The notes below the pieces were generated by a model. That model made no database searches. It saw only the letters and a program-made list of their open reading frames with translations, and was not told where the DNA came from. The translations under genes were made by a program, and so were the position numbers. From a virus, in the IMG/VR virus record IMGVR_UViG_3300047358_000026, positions 1 to 31,342 of that record: a stretch of DNA of 31,342 nt; one strand, 5' to 3'. This document shows, in pieces, positions 14,200 to 23,245 of the stretch (position 1 is the stretch's first letter; the number at the start of each line of letters is the position of its first letter).

Positions 14200-14732
14200 T
14201 GCCTTTTCCAATAATTTTAGCGGCTATAAAGGGCGTTGCTGCCGCCGCTGTTGCAAACCCTCTCGCTGCCGCTGCTCTTGGTGCAACTGTAGTATCTGGC
14301 GGCTTTTCTGCTGCGGCTTCTCGTTCTGCTGGAAAGGCGCAAGAAAATGAGCTGCAACGCCAAGCCGAGCAAGAGCGTATTGCGGCAACAGGTCGTGAGC
14401 TACAGCGTCGTGAAGAACTAAACCGTATGCTTTCCGCGAGGTCTCTTGCTTTGTCTACGTCTGGGCTTGCTGGTGAGGGTACGCCTCAAAGTATTGCCCT
14501 CTCCGCTGCTGAAAAAATCGGTATGGGTGAGGGGATGGAGAGCCTAAGCGATCAACTAAGACAGGCCCAACTTAAACGTGCGGCTAAAAATGCGCGGTTA
14601 ACAGGCAACATACAGGCAGCGTCTACGCTGTTGGACACTGGCGCAAAGGCTCTTGGACTTATGAGTAGTCCTTCGCCGTCGTCTAAAGCGAAGCCTACGG
14701 GATACTTGCAGTTGAAACCGGGTGGTAGTTAA
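14199..14732 (+). CDS. Internal virion protein B-like (T7 gp14-type ejection protein)
   Basis: A 177-residue protein. Residues about 5-45 are hydrophobic and Ala/Gly-rich (AAIKGVAAAAVANPLAAAAL), resembling the membrane-inserting part of gp14, then a long charged helix (ENELQRQAEQERIAATGREL), a Met/Ser/Gly-rich middle, and helices to the C-terminus. It overlaps the nozzle stop as TAATG and is coupled to the next gene in the same way. Place and composition fit the ejection protein that forms a pore in the outer membrane; sequence identity to gp14 cannot be judged by eye. Confidence 0.8.
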   Translation: MPFPIILAAIKGVAAAAVANPLAAAALGATVVSGGFSAAASRSAGKAQENELQRQAEQERIAATGRELQRREELNRMLSARSLALSTSGLAGEGTPQSIALSAAEKIGMGEGMESLSDQLRQAQLKRAAKNARLTGNIQAASTLLDTGAKALGLMSSPSPSSKAKPTGYLQLKPGGS

Positions 14733-16342
14733 TGGCTAAAGAAATAAAATATTACGGCCAGCTACGTCCTACTGGGGTAGATGACTCTGCCGCCAAACGG
14801 CTGCAAGCGATAGCTGGTTTAGCCGATCAGGTACAAAGTATTGCTTATCAAGCCGGTGCTAAAAGAGCGCAAGAGATTGGTGCCGCTGAGGGCGCTATTG
14901 CTGGGCAACAAGCCGCCGAAACTGGAGAAGCCCCAGAGCGCCGTAAAGGATTCTTGTCCTCGCTATCTATTAAGGATCAGTCGTACAACCAAGCTATGGA
15001 GGGAGCGTTTCTAGCGTCCATGCAAGTGGATGTGCAAAACGATATCTCCCGTATTGCGGCAGAAAACCCAAACGACTCATCTGCTTTTGCTGTTAAGTCA
15101 CAAGCAGCAACGGCTCCTGTTCTATCGTCTATAACAGATGATGCTATGAGGGCGAGGGCAGCGCAGACTATAGACACCATACAGTCTGGCGCGTTAAGGC
15201 AAGTTGAAGCCGCAGAAATTGCTAAGGACAAGGATACTGCTGATCAGCGGTTTTCTAACGTAATCAACGTTTCTAGTGATGCGTTGGCCACTGCCGCCAA
15301 AGCAGGCGACTTGATAGGCGTCACTACCCAGCAGCAAAACATTATTGACGGCATGGCTGGTCGATTACAACTGGGGACGATATCGGAAGTACAGTATGAA
15401 GAAGGCGTTAGAAGCGTAGGGATTCTTGCTCAAAACTCCGCGTACCAAGGAACAATACGCGATCTAATGAACGATGGTGATTGGGTTGGTGCGCTGCGTT
15501 CTGTCGAGACATTGGCATCTAAGCCGTTGAAGGGTTACCGAAATGAGGAGCAGGATGCGCTCATCACCCTGTTAAGAAGTGATGTCAGTGAGCGGTTGGC
15601 GCTTGATAACCAAGCCGATTCTGAACAGCAGCAAGACCTCGCACTTTTGCAGGAAGCCAATGCTAGTGATTTGTTCCTTAACATTCTAAATGGAACCGCA
15701 GGCACGTCAGACATACAAAGAGCTATGGGTACGAGAGGTATATCTTTTAGCCAAGGTAAGTCTTTGCAGAGCACGATAACAACTAGGGGTCAGGGCGTTG
15801 ACGATATCCAGCTAATCATGGAGATTCAAGACAACCTAACCACTAACCCACAAAAAGTGCGGGAGCTAATCAAAGCTAACACTGGCACTCGATTGACTAC
15901 ATCTACGGCTGAAAAGTTCTACGGTATTGCGTCGGCAAACCTGACGGGTGAAAGCCCATTAAGCCGGGGTGAAGCTGTGCGTTTCCGCGACTATCTCAAG
16001 CGAATGACTGTGGTAACTGGCCCGTTAGCAGCCATTGATCCAGTACAACAAAATCTTTGGGCCGAGCTTGATGTTGTATATGCAGATCGAGTTCTTGCCG
16101 GCGAGCGTCCGGCTGAGGTTGCGGCTGACTTGGTAGAGGCCAAGGACTTAGCAATGTCATCAAAAGACATCGACTCTAGTATAGACAACCTAAAGACTGA
16201 AAGGAAAAAAAGAAGTAAAACTTCTAGCCCAATGAGCGATGATGAGTTTCTCGAAAAACATGCGGCGCTGCTTGCCGAGAAAGAAAAGGTAGCGGCGTAC
16301 AATGCCTTCCGAGACGATCTATCTCAGATCATGAAGCGATAA
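14732..16342 (+). CDS. Internal virion protein C-like (T7 gp15-type ejection protein)
   Basis: A 536-residue helical protein starting MAKEIKYYGQLRPTGVD, with repeated Ala/Gln-rich helices (AKRLQAIAGLADQVQSIAYQ) and no catalytic motif or membrane segment. The N-terminal pattern 'YyGQl-P-g-D-saakrlq-ia-lAd' is common in marine podovirus internal proteins. Located between gp14-like and gp16-like genes, it would form the periplasmic tunnel during DNA ejection. It starts by a TAATG overlap. The C-terminal region (SDDEFLEKHAALLAEKEKV) is a charged helix. Confidence 0.8.
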   Translation: MAKEIKYYGQLRPTGVDDSAAKRLQAIAGLADQVQSIAYQAGAKRAQEIGAAEGAIAGQQAAETGEAPERRKGFLSSLSIKDQSYNQAMEGAFLASMQVDVQNDISRIAAENPNDSSAFAVKSQAATAPVLSSITDDAMRARAAQTIDTIQSGALRQVEAAEIAKDKDTADQRFSNVINVSSDALATAAKAGDLIGVTTQQQNIIDGMAGRLQLGTISEVQYEEGVRSVGILAQNSAYQGTIRDLMNDGDWVGALRSVETLASKPLKGYRNEEQDALITLLRSDVSERLALDNQADSEQQQDLALLQEANASDLFLNILNGTAGTSDIQRAMGTRGISFSQGKSLQSTITTRGQGVDDIQLIMEIQDNLTTNPQKVRELIKANTGTRLTTSTAEKFYGIASANLTGESPLSRGEAVRFRDYLKRMTVVTGPLAAIDPVQQNLWAELDVVYADRVLAGERPAEVAADLVEAKDLAMSSKDIDSSIDNLKTERKKRSKTSSPMSDDEFLEKHAALLAEKEKVAAYNAFRDDLSQIMKR

Positions 16343-16351
16343 GGATTCCAC

Positions 16352-19300
16352 ATGGCTAAAAGCCCATTCGTCACAGCAATAGAAGCGGCTACCGGCAAAG
16401 AAGCAAAGCCGAAGTTTGAGCCTGACCTGACCGCTATATCAGAGAAGTATGGCGTTGATCGAGGTCTTGTTGGCGGCATCGCTAAGACTTTGGCGGGCGC
16501 GACTGTTGCTGCTGGTGGCATTACTGCAAGCGAAGAAGCGGAAGCTGGTGTATTGACTGCCATGCTCACTCCCAAGTTGCGCCAAAACCTAACCAAGATG
16601 GTACAGGGAGAGGATCTTACTAAGTCTGAAGAAAGAGCGGTACGCAAGTACATCAAGCAAGTAGAGGAGACCGATGACGCTTGGGGTGCTCGTGAGCGTA
16701 TGCGTATGGCTGACATTGAGACGCCAGATGTAGAGGTGCTAGATCGTCCGATCATTGACCCGCAAAGCATGGTGGGAAGCGTTGTTGTTCCCGTCATGGG
16801 TGACGCAAGTATAACCGGCGCTACGCTAAAAAATGTGGAGGGGGTTCCTTTAGACAAGGGCGTTCCCCTACATGGTGGCCCTAACTTTGGCCTTCAGGCT
16901 ATGTACGAGCAATCCAATTCAGCATGGGAGTCTATGTATAGCGCCGCTGCGACCAAGCAGGCTCACTTCCTGAGGGCGCAGCAAGAAAACCCTGAAGCAA
17001 ATGTGTTAGGCGTTTATACGGCTATGGGGCCGGAGTCCATGAAGTTTAATACAATGACTTCAGAGATCGCGCTGCGCCAGTTTCCTGCGCTAAAGATTCC
17101 TGCAAGAGACATTGAAGCGTTTGACAACGTCATGCGCGAGAAGTATCCAGACTTTGCCGGTGTTGAGTCGCCAGATGCTTTGGCGCAAGTCTTAAACAAA
17201 CTGCCGGTCACTAACAAGAAAGGCAAAAAGGTTTCTAGCGGCAACTTCCGCAAAGCCCTAATGACCGAAATGGGCAAGGGGAAGTGGAGCAACAAGGGCT
17301 TTCCCGTAATTGATGACATTGTCAGGGCTATAACTGAGCCAGACCTCGTGGGCGGTGAGCTAGGCGCAAGTGGTTTTTCCATATTTAAGTCTATGCCTGA
17401 AGCGGATCTAATAGAAACGGCTAGGACTACAACTTACGACACGGGTATTCCGGGCCAGTATTACGGCGGCTTGCAGAACAGTATCCCTGCTGCATTGATG
17501 TTTCCTAGATTGTGGGCGCGTACAGGCGAGGCTGTCACAAAGTCTGGAGATCCCCTTAATTTCAGCCAACAAGTAGGTAAGTTACGCACGAAGACCCAAG
17601 ACAGTTGGCACGAAGTTATCGACCAACAATGGGCTGACACGATCAGTCAATACTTAGACGACCAGTATGACAACATTAGAGTGCAGCGAGTTGCTAAAGG
17701 TACAGTTGCTGCCGGTACTGTTATCGCATCACCGTTTAGTTTTGCCGAAGACAACACTGAGCCTAGCTATCTAAACACTCGTCAAGAAGCAGACCTCACC
17801 CCCTCCCAAATAGCCTTGCAAGAGCTTAACGCAGAAATAGAGGATGAGCGTGGCAAAGAGACTGTAGCGCCCGAGACGGGCGATAGTCTTGGCTTTATCT
17901 TTGACCCAAAGCTGGGCCGCATGCGTCCTCGCACCGCACAGGACGAGAGCACACTAGCGCAGGCTATTGCTACCGATGTTGGTCGTGGAATCACGGAGAT
18001 ACCTGAACAAGCACTGTATGGCGCTGTAGACGCAGTGGGAGAGGCTGTACAGGCGTTTGGTGGTGAGGGGGACTTCCAGTTCACGGAAGAAGAATATCAG
18101 CCAGAGACCACTACCGGCGCTCTGGCGAGGGGCATTAGCCAGTTCATGGTTGGGTTTATCCCTGCGGTTAAGGGGTTGAAGTACGCGGGCGTTACTAGCG
18201 GTATCACTCGCTCACTAATTGCTGGCGCTGCTGCTGACGCTACGGTATTTGATCCTTATGCCGGTCGATTGGCTGATCTAGCTAACCAGTACCCAGACCT
18301 GCAAGGGCCGCTTACTGACTACCTTGCTACCGATATTAATGATTCCGAGGCAGAAGCTAGATTTAAGAACGCGCTAGAAGGTTTGGCGCTGGGCGGAATG
18401 GTTGAGGGCTTTGTAAAAGCTGCTCGTATGATTAAGGGTCGCCAGACAATCAAGGGTCTTGCTGACGATACAGGCCAGAAGCCAAGCGAGTTGATCGACG
18501 AAACGATTGATGATGCCAAGCTAGATGACGGTACTGGCGCTGAAAGCCGGGCGATGGTTGAGTTACGAACAAAGCAAGAAGAAGCGGAAGGCGAGTTCAT
18601 CCCATTCGAGGACTTGGCGGCTCAAGAGAATGTCGGCTTTGTTCTTCCTGAGTTTAAGTCGGGGCGAGGGGATGCCAAGCCAGAAGCTGCGGAAAACATC
18701 AACCTCAACAACCTGAGCACCACCGAGGAAGTAGATGCGCTAATTAACCGCGTAGCAGAAACCGATGCTCCTATTATCAATGAGGCAAGACGGCAGAAGG
18801 TTTTCAACGACGATCTGCCCAAGCTAGCCGATGACCTAGGCATGACGGTTGATGACCTACTATCCAGACCCAAAGGCGCGGCCTTCAATGCAGAGCAGAT
18901 TCTAGCTTCCCGCAAGATTTTGGTAGCGTCCGGTGAAAACCTAGTTCGCATGGCTAAGAAGGCCAATAGCGTCGATGGTACAGAGATGGATCTTGCTTTG
19001 ATGCGTCGGGCTATGACTCAGCACCGAGCTATTCAAGCGCAAGTGTCCGGCATGACAGCAGAAGCTGGTCGTGCGTTACAGCAGTTTCGCGTTGTTGCTG
19101 AGAGTTCACGCCTACAAGAGAAGGCTATCAAGGACATCCTTACTGCCAATGGCGGTGACGCCTTGAATCGTAAGATGGCACAAATGCTGTCTGATCTGGA
19201 CGATCCAGCTAAGGTTGGTAAGTTTGTAAGTAAGGCATCTGACGCAACCACGTTGGATAAGCTATACGAGGTCTGGATTAACGGCCTGCTTTCCTCTCCC

Positions 19301-21031
19301 GCTACTCATATTGTGAACATTGTTTCCAACATTATGACGGCTGGGTTCTCTGTATCAGAGCGCAAGGTAGCGTCACTAATCGGTGGCGGCAGAAATATAC
19401 CTAGGGGTGAGGCTGAAGCGCAGTTGGCTGGCATGGTTGCTGGCGCAAGAGATGGTATGCGTCTCGGGTGGAATGCACTCAAGACCGGGGAGCCAACCGA
19501 TCCGCTACAGAAGATGGAAGTCGAGAACCATAGAGCCATCACTGGTGATCAATTAGGGTTGTCAGGTACCGCTGGCCGCTTTGCTGATTATGCGGGTGAG
19601 GTTGTCCGGGTTCCCGGTAGACTATTGACTGCGGCTGATGAGTTCTTCAAGGCTGTTGGGTATCGAATGGAGCTGCATGCTCAAGCATATCGGCAGGCAT
19701 TTAACGAGGGCCTAGATGGTGACGCTGCCGCCGCTCGTGTCATGGAGATTATTGATAATCCTCCTGAAAACATCAAGATGGCGGCTACCGATGCGGCTAG
19801 ATACCAGACGTTTACTAACCGGCTGCCTGAAGCCAAAATGTCTTGGGTTGCTGAGGTTGGTCAGCTAGCTGAGAAGGCTAGACACGCTCCTGCATCTGGC
19901 CCATATGTACGGGTTATCGTGCCGTTTGTAAGAACACCTACAAACATTATGAGCTACCTGCTGGAGCGGACTCCTTTGGCCTACACATCTCAAGCGGTGA
20001 GAGATGACATTGCGGCTGGTGGTGCTCGTAGGGACTTAGCTTTGGGCAAGATTGTTACCGGCTCAATGGTTATGGCGGTGACTGCCGAGTTAGCGATGGC
20101 TGGACAAATTACTGGCGCTGGGCCAACACATCCCAAGATGCGAAACATTCTAAGAGAGACAGGCTGGCAGCCGTACTCGATAAAGGTTGGCGATACTTAC
20201 TACGCTTACAATCGACTAGACCCTATTGGCGGGTTACTAGGCTTGGCTGCGGATATGACCGAGATAATGGGTCAGACCACAGAGGCAGAAGCTAGTGAAG
20301 TGGCTTTGGCTGCGGTTCTATCTATCACCCAAAACATGGCAAGCAAGACGTATCTTAGTGGAGTGTTCGATTTCGTTGAAGCATTCTTTGGCGCCAGCAC
20401 TGATCCAGAGGCTAGCAACTGGAAGCTGAATAACTGGCTGAACCGATTGGGCGGGTCAATGGTTCCATCTTTCGTTGCCGCTATAGAGAGGCAAGTTAGC
20501 CCTGAGATCAGCGCAACCTACGACATGATAGACCGTATCAAGTCTAGGATTCCCGGCATGTCAGCAGGACTCCCACCCCGTAGAAATATCTTTGGGGAAG
20601 TCATTGTGCCTTCTGGTGGATTAGGGCCAGACATTATCTCACCCATCTACACTAATGAAACCAAGGACAATCCTGTTGCTGACGAAATGGTACGGCAGCA
20701 AGTGCCTATCGGAATGCCTAGACGCACAGTCAATGGTGTAGAATTAGATGCAGAGCAATACGATCAATACGTCCTGTATTACGCGGGAGAGGGCTTGGCC
20801 AAAGGTGTGCCTAAATTAAAGACTGCACTTGGCAACCTTATAAAGTCTCCGGGTTATCGGAATGCAACTGACGGGCCTGATGGTGGCAAGAGTCTTTTGA
20901 TCAGATCTATTTTCGCCAACTATAGATCCGCTGCACAGAAAAAACTGTTTCAAGAGAATGCGGAACTGAACCAAGCAAGAATCAATGTCTTGGAAGACAA
21001 GCAAAGAAAACTCACAGGTAGATCACTATGA
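16352..21031 (+). CDS. Large internal virion (ejection) protein, T7 gp16-like in place
   Basis: At 1,559 residues this is the largest gene of the window. Residues 1-50 include FEPDLTAISEKYGVDRGLV, resembling the first helix of a lysozyme-like domain but without the following catalytic Glu motif. Residues about 150-460 form an unrecognised domain (GVPLHGGPNFGLQAMYEQS). A helical middle follows, and near 1188-1208 is PFVRTPTNIMSYLLERTPLA, as in large polyvalent/ejection proteins (LPD38-like). A hydrophobic stretch is near 1230. RBS AAGGATT lies before ATG 16352. The protein would be injected with the DNA to build the trans-envelope channel. Confidence 0.85.
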   Translation: MAKSPFVTAIEAATGKEAKPKFEPDLTAISEKYGVDRGLVGGIAKTLAGATVAAGGITASEEAEAGVLTAMLTPKLRQNLTKMVQGEDLTKSEERAVRKYIKQVEETDDAWGARERMRMADIETPDVEVLDRPIIDPQSMVGSVVVPVMGDASITGATLKNVEGVPLDKGVPLHGGPNFGLQAMYEQSNSAWESMYSAAATKQAHFLRAQQENPEANVLGVYTAMGPESMKFNTMTSEIALRQFPALKIPARDIEAFDNVMREKYPDFAGVESPDALAQVLNKLPVTNKKGKKVSSGNFRKALMTEMGKGKWSNKGFPVIDDIVRAITEPDLVGGELGASGFSIFKSMPEADLIETARTTTYDTGIPGQYYGGLQNSIPAALMFPRLWARTGEAVTKSGDPLNFSQQVGKLRTKTQDSWHEVIDQQWADTISQYLDDQYDNIRVQRVAKGTVAAGTVIASPFSFAEDNTEPSYLNTRQEADLTPSQIALQELNAEIEDERGKETVAPETGDSLGFIFDPKLGRMRPRTAQDESTLAQAIATDVGRGITEIPEQALYGAVDAVGEAVQAFGGEGDFQFTEEEYQPETTTGALARGISQFMVGFIPAVKGLKYAGVTSGITRSLIAGAAADATVFDPYAGRLADLANQYPDLQGPLTDYLATDINDSEAEARFKNALEGLALGGMVEGFVKAARMIKGRQTIKGLADDTGQKPSELIDETIDDAKLDDGTGAESRAMVELRTKQEEAEGEFIPFEDLAAQENVGFVLPEFKSGRGDAKPEAAENINLNNLSTTEEVDALINRVAETDAPIINEARRQKVFNDDLPKLADDLGMTVDDLLSRPKGAAFNAEQILASRKILVASGENLVRMAKKANSVDGTEMDLALMRRAMTQHRAIQAQVSGMTAEAGRALQQFRVVAESSRLQEKAIKDILTANGGDALNRKMAQMLSDLDDPAKVGKFVSKASDATTLDKLYEVWINGLLSSPATHIVNIVSNIMTAGFSVSERKVASLIGGGRNIPRGEAEAQLAGMVAGARDGMRLGWNALKTGEPTDPLQKMEVENHRAITGDQLGLSGTAGRFADYAGEVVRVPGRLLTAADEFFKAVGYRMELHAQAYRQAFNEGLDGDAAAARVMEIIDNPPENIKMAATDAARYQTFTNRLPEAKMSWVAEVGQLAEKARHAPASGPYVRVIVPFVRTPTNIMSYLLERTPLAYTSQAVRDDIAAGGARRDLALGKIVTGSMVMAVTAELAMAGQITGAGPTHPKMRNILRETGWQPYSIKVGDTYYAYNRLDPIGGLLGLAADMTEIMGQTTEAEASEVALAAVLSITQNMASKTYLSGVFDFVEAFFGASTDPEASNWKLNNWLNRLGGSMVPSFVAAIERQVSPEISATYDMIDRIKSRIPGMSAGLPPRRNIFGEVIVPSGGLGPDIISPIYTNETKDNPVADEMVRQQVPIGMPRRTVNGVELDAEQYDQYVLYYAGEGLAKGVPKLKTALGNLIKSPGYRNATDGPDGGKSLLIRSIFANYRSAAQKKLFQENAELNQARINVLEDKQRKLTGRSL

Positions 21032-22107
21032 CGGTAACGAATACGACTGCTCGTAACCAATACACTGCTACAGCAGGGCAGACTGTCTTTGCGTACACGT
21101 TTGAGGTGTATGACAAGGATGACCTCGTTGTACTAAAGAACAGCACGACTCTATCAGAGGGTTCTAACTACACCGTGTCGGGTGTGGGGAATGACAACGG
21201 TGGAAATATCACGCTTGCTGTTGGCGCTACTGCCGGTGACGTTATCACCATCTATAGAGACATGGCGCTAAACCGTACCACCGACTACCAGAATAGCGGT
21301 GACTTTCTAGCTTCGGAGGTTAACGAAGACTTCGACCGATTGTGGTTGGCTATCCAGCAGAACGCTACAAGCGATTCTCGCTCTGTTAAAAAGCCGGTTA
21401 CTGATCTGAGTTCAATCAACATGGAGCTACCAGTAGCATCTGGGCGCTCTCACAGGCTTCTAGGCTTTGACTCTACGGGTGCTGTTGAAGCCGTTGATTA
21501 CCTGAAGGCTCAAGAAGTAACGATCCTGACTGAAGACACGTTCACGGGTGACGGCACTACAACAGCGTTCACCCTAAGCAGTGCGCCGGTAACAGGTAGA
21601 TTGCTGCAGATAACCATCGACGGAATTATGCAGGCCATTAGTTCGTACACGCTGTCTGGTCTAGTGGTTACATTCTCTGAGGCACCACCGTTCAACGCAG
21701 CTATCGAGGTGCGTAAGTTCATACGCAACTCCGACGTGATAGGTGACATCACAGCGGTTATTGCTGGTACAGGGTTGTCGGGCGGTGGTACTGGGGGAGA
21801 TGTGACGCTTAACCTAGCATCCGTACCTGTATCGGTGGGTATCACTACCACAGTTACAGCAGCGTCTATGACGGCTACGGTTAACACGCACGTTTACGTT
21901 AGTGCCGCTGGGCGAACTATCACACTCCCCGCCTCACCGACTATAGGTCAACGAGTCCTGATTACAGTGGGTAACTTCACTAATACGGTGGTAGGACGTA
22001 ACGGGTCGAAGATAATGAGCAGTGCGTCTGACTTCACAATGGATGCGGCGTATCTCTCCATACAATTCATATACACAGATGCAACTCAAGGGTGGGTAAT
22101 GTCATGA
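21028..22107 (+). CDS. Tail fibre protein with T7 gp17-like N-terminal adaptor
   Basis: A 359-residue protein. Residues 1-130 have the T7 tail-fibre N-terminal pattern (AGQTVFAYTFEVYDKDDLVV, DGGNITLAVGATAGDVITIY-like strand, RTTDYQNSGDFLASEVNEDF, DRLWLAIQQ), which docks the fibre at the adaptor-nozzle joint. A DGTTTAFTLSS-type beta domain and a GTGLSGGGTGGDVTLNL trimerisation motif follow; the C-terminus is beta-rich and short, with no obvious receptor-binding head. It therefore probably serves as a platform for the adhesins encoded next. Start overlaps the ejection gene (ATGA). Confidence 0.9.
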   Translation: MTVTNTTARNQYTATAGQTVFAYTFEVYDKDDLVVLKNSTTLSEGSNYTVSGVGNDNGGNITLAVGATAGDVITIYRDMALNRTTDYQNSGDFLASEVNEDFDRLWLAIQQNATSDSRSVKKPVTDLSSINMELPVASGRSHRLLGFDSTGAVEAVDYLKAQEVTILTEDTFTGDGTTTAFTLSSAPVTGRLLQITIDGIMQAISSYTLSGLVVTFSEAPPFNAAIEVRKFIRNSDVIGDITAVIAGTGLSGGGTGGDVTLNLASVPVSVGITTTVTAASMTATVNTHVYVSAAGRTITLPASPTIGQRVLITVGNFTNTVVGRNGSKIMSSASDFTMDAAYLSIQFIYTDATQGWVMS

Positions 22108-22937
22108 GCAACTTTACAGATTTTATTAGCGGTGGTGGTGGTGCGTCATTTCCTACGATATTTTTAAGCAAGTCGCAGACTTTTGTGCCTCCTCAAGATG
22201 GTAACGTAATGATTCACGTCATTGGCGCTGGAGGTAGTGGCAATAGCAGCAGTGCGAATACGTTTGGTGGAGGGGGCGCTGGGGGCTACTGTAGAAAAAA
22301 CTCTTTAGCCGTCACGACTTCTAGCTCTTTTACAGTAGTGGTTGGCGCTGGCGGGGCGCAAGTTTCGGGGGCTACCGCTGGCAATGCGGGAGGAAATAGC
22401 ACTGTTTCTGGAACTGGCTTATCAAGTACCTTAACAGCTAATGGTGGAGGCGGCGGCCTTGCTTCTGGAACACCAGCGGGGGGAACGGCCTCTAATGGCG
22501 ATGTCAATAATACTGGGGGTGCTGGTGGTAATGCTGCCAGCGCCAGAGCCGGTGGCGGCGCTGTAGGTATAACAGGCACAGGAAACACAGGTGGCGATCC
22601 CTCTAGCACAGGTAATATCGGTGTCTACGGTGGAGATTGCGACATTGTAGGAGATTTTTGGTCTTCAACATTAGGGCAGTTGGCAGGTGGAATTGGTGGT
22701 GTTGGTATAAGTTATAATTATGTGAGCGGTGCTATTGGTGATGCGCGTATAAATGGAGGGCCGTTAGCTGGTGGAGGATGTATGTATCAGGGGCAAAACC
22801 ATGAGACTAATGCTGTAACAGGGGGCCACGGCGGTATTGGCGGTGGCGGCGGCGGCGCTAATAATCCTACCAACAATACTTTTTGCAGATCTGGGCGTGG
22901 CGGCGAAGGCATAGTCATTTTTCAGTACATACCGTAA
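22104..22937 (+). CDS. Glycine-rich tail adhesin (first copy)
   Basis: A 277-residue protein, about a third Gly. Residues 1-40 start MSNFTDFISGGGGASF followed by a strand VPPQDGNVMIHVIGAGGSG, and after that lie glycine runs of the polyglycine II type (GGAGGNAASARAGGGAVG, GGHGGIGGGGGGANNP), ending RGGEGIVIFQY. The framing strands 'v-ViGaGG' and 'GgeGiVi--y' fit the glycine-rich phage domain, whose loops between Gly runs bind receptors in some tail adhesins. It overlaps the tail fibre stop as ATGA; the upstream ATG at 22092 is less likely. Cysteines within the Gly runs may be buried or paired. Confidence 0.8.
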   Translation: MSNFTDFISGGGGASFPTIFLSKSQTFVPPQDGNVMIHVIGAGGSGNSSSANTFGGGGAGGYCRKNSLAVTTSSSFTVVVGAGGAQVSGATAGNAGGNSTVSGTGLSSTLTANGGGGGLASGTPAGGTASNGDVNNTGGAGGNAASARAGGGAVGITGTGNTGGDPSSTGNIGVYGGDCDIVGDFWSSTLGQLAGGIGGVGISYNYVSGAIGDARINGGPLAGGGCMYQGQNHETNAVTGGHGGIGGGGGGANNPTNNTFCRSGRGGEGIVIFQYIP

Positions 22938-22947
22938 GGAGATTTAA

Positions 22948-23244
22948 GTGAAATACAATATTAAAGATGCTGACGGTAACGTTACAAATACCATCATTGC
23001 TGATGTTGACTTTGTTGAGGCTAACTTTGACCACTATGAAGTGTGGGTAGCCCCTACACCTGCGGAACCTACGGCGGAAGAAGCCGCAAGGATGTGGCGT
23101 AATGCAGAGCTAGAGGCTACAGACAAAGCAGCACAAACCCCAGACTGGCCTAACAGAGATAACATCTTAACATACCGTCAGGCACTACGGGATTGGCCTA
23201 GCACGTCAAGCTTCCCAAGCACTCGTCCAGAATTAGGAGCGTAA
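22948..23244 (+). CDS. Tail-fibre assembly/chaperone-like protein
   Basis: A 98-residue protein. The C-terminal half (RNAELEATDKAAQTPDWP, then LTYRQALRDWPS and FPSTRPEL) matches the phage tail assembly chaperone-type domain in which 'RnaeL--tD', 'YRqaLRdwP' and 'P-tRPel' are the hallmarks. The N-terminal half is a small beta domain. The GTG start has AAGGAG six bases before it. Its place between the glycine-rich adhesin and the spike suggests it helps fold or attach one of these. Confidence 0.8.
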   Translation: MKYNIKDADGNVTNTIIADVDFVEANFDHYEVWVAPTPAEPTAEEAARMWRNAELEATDKAAQTPDWPNRDNILTYRQALRDWPSTSSFPSTRPELGA

Positions 23245-23245
23245 T

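Noticed and set aside
16324-16857. 177-residue leftward ORF over the start of the large ejection gene
   Set aside because: Opposite a continuous coding frame, low-complexity Ser/Thr/Met composition, no plausible start signal.
22240-22870. Repeated GGTGGTGGC-type units resembling tandem repeats or CRISPR
   Set aside because: They are degenerate glycine codon runs in an open reading frame, without constant repeats and unique spacers.
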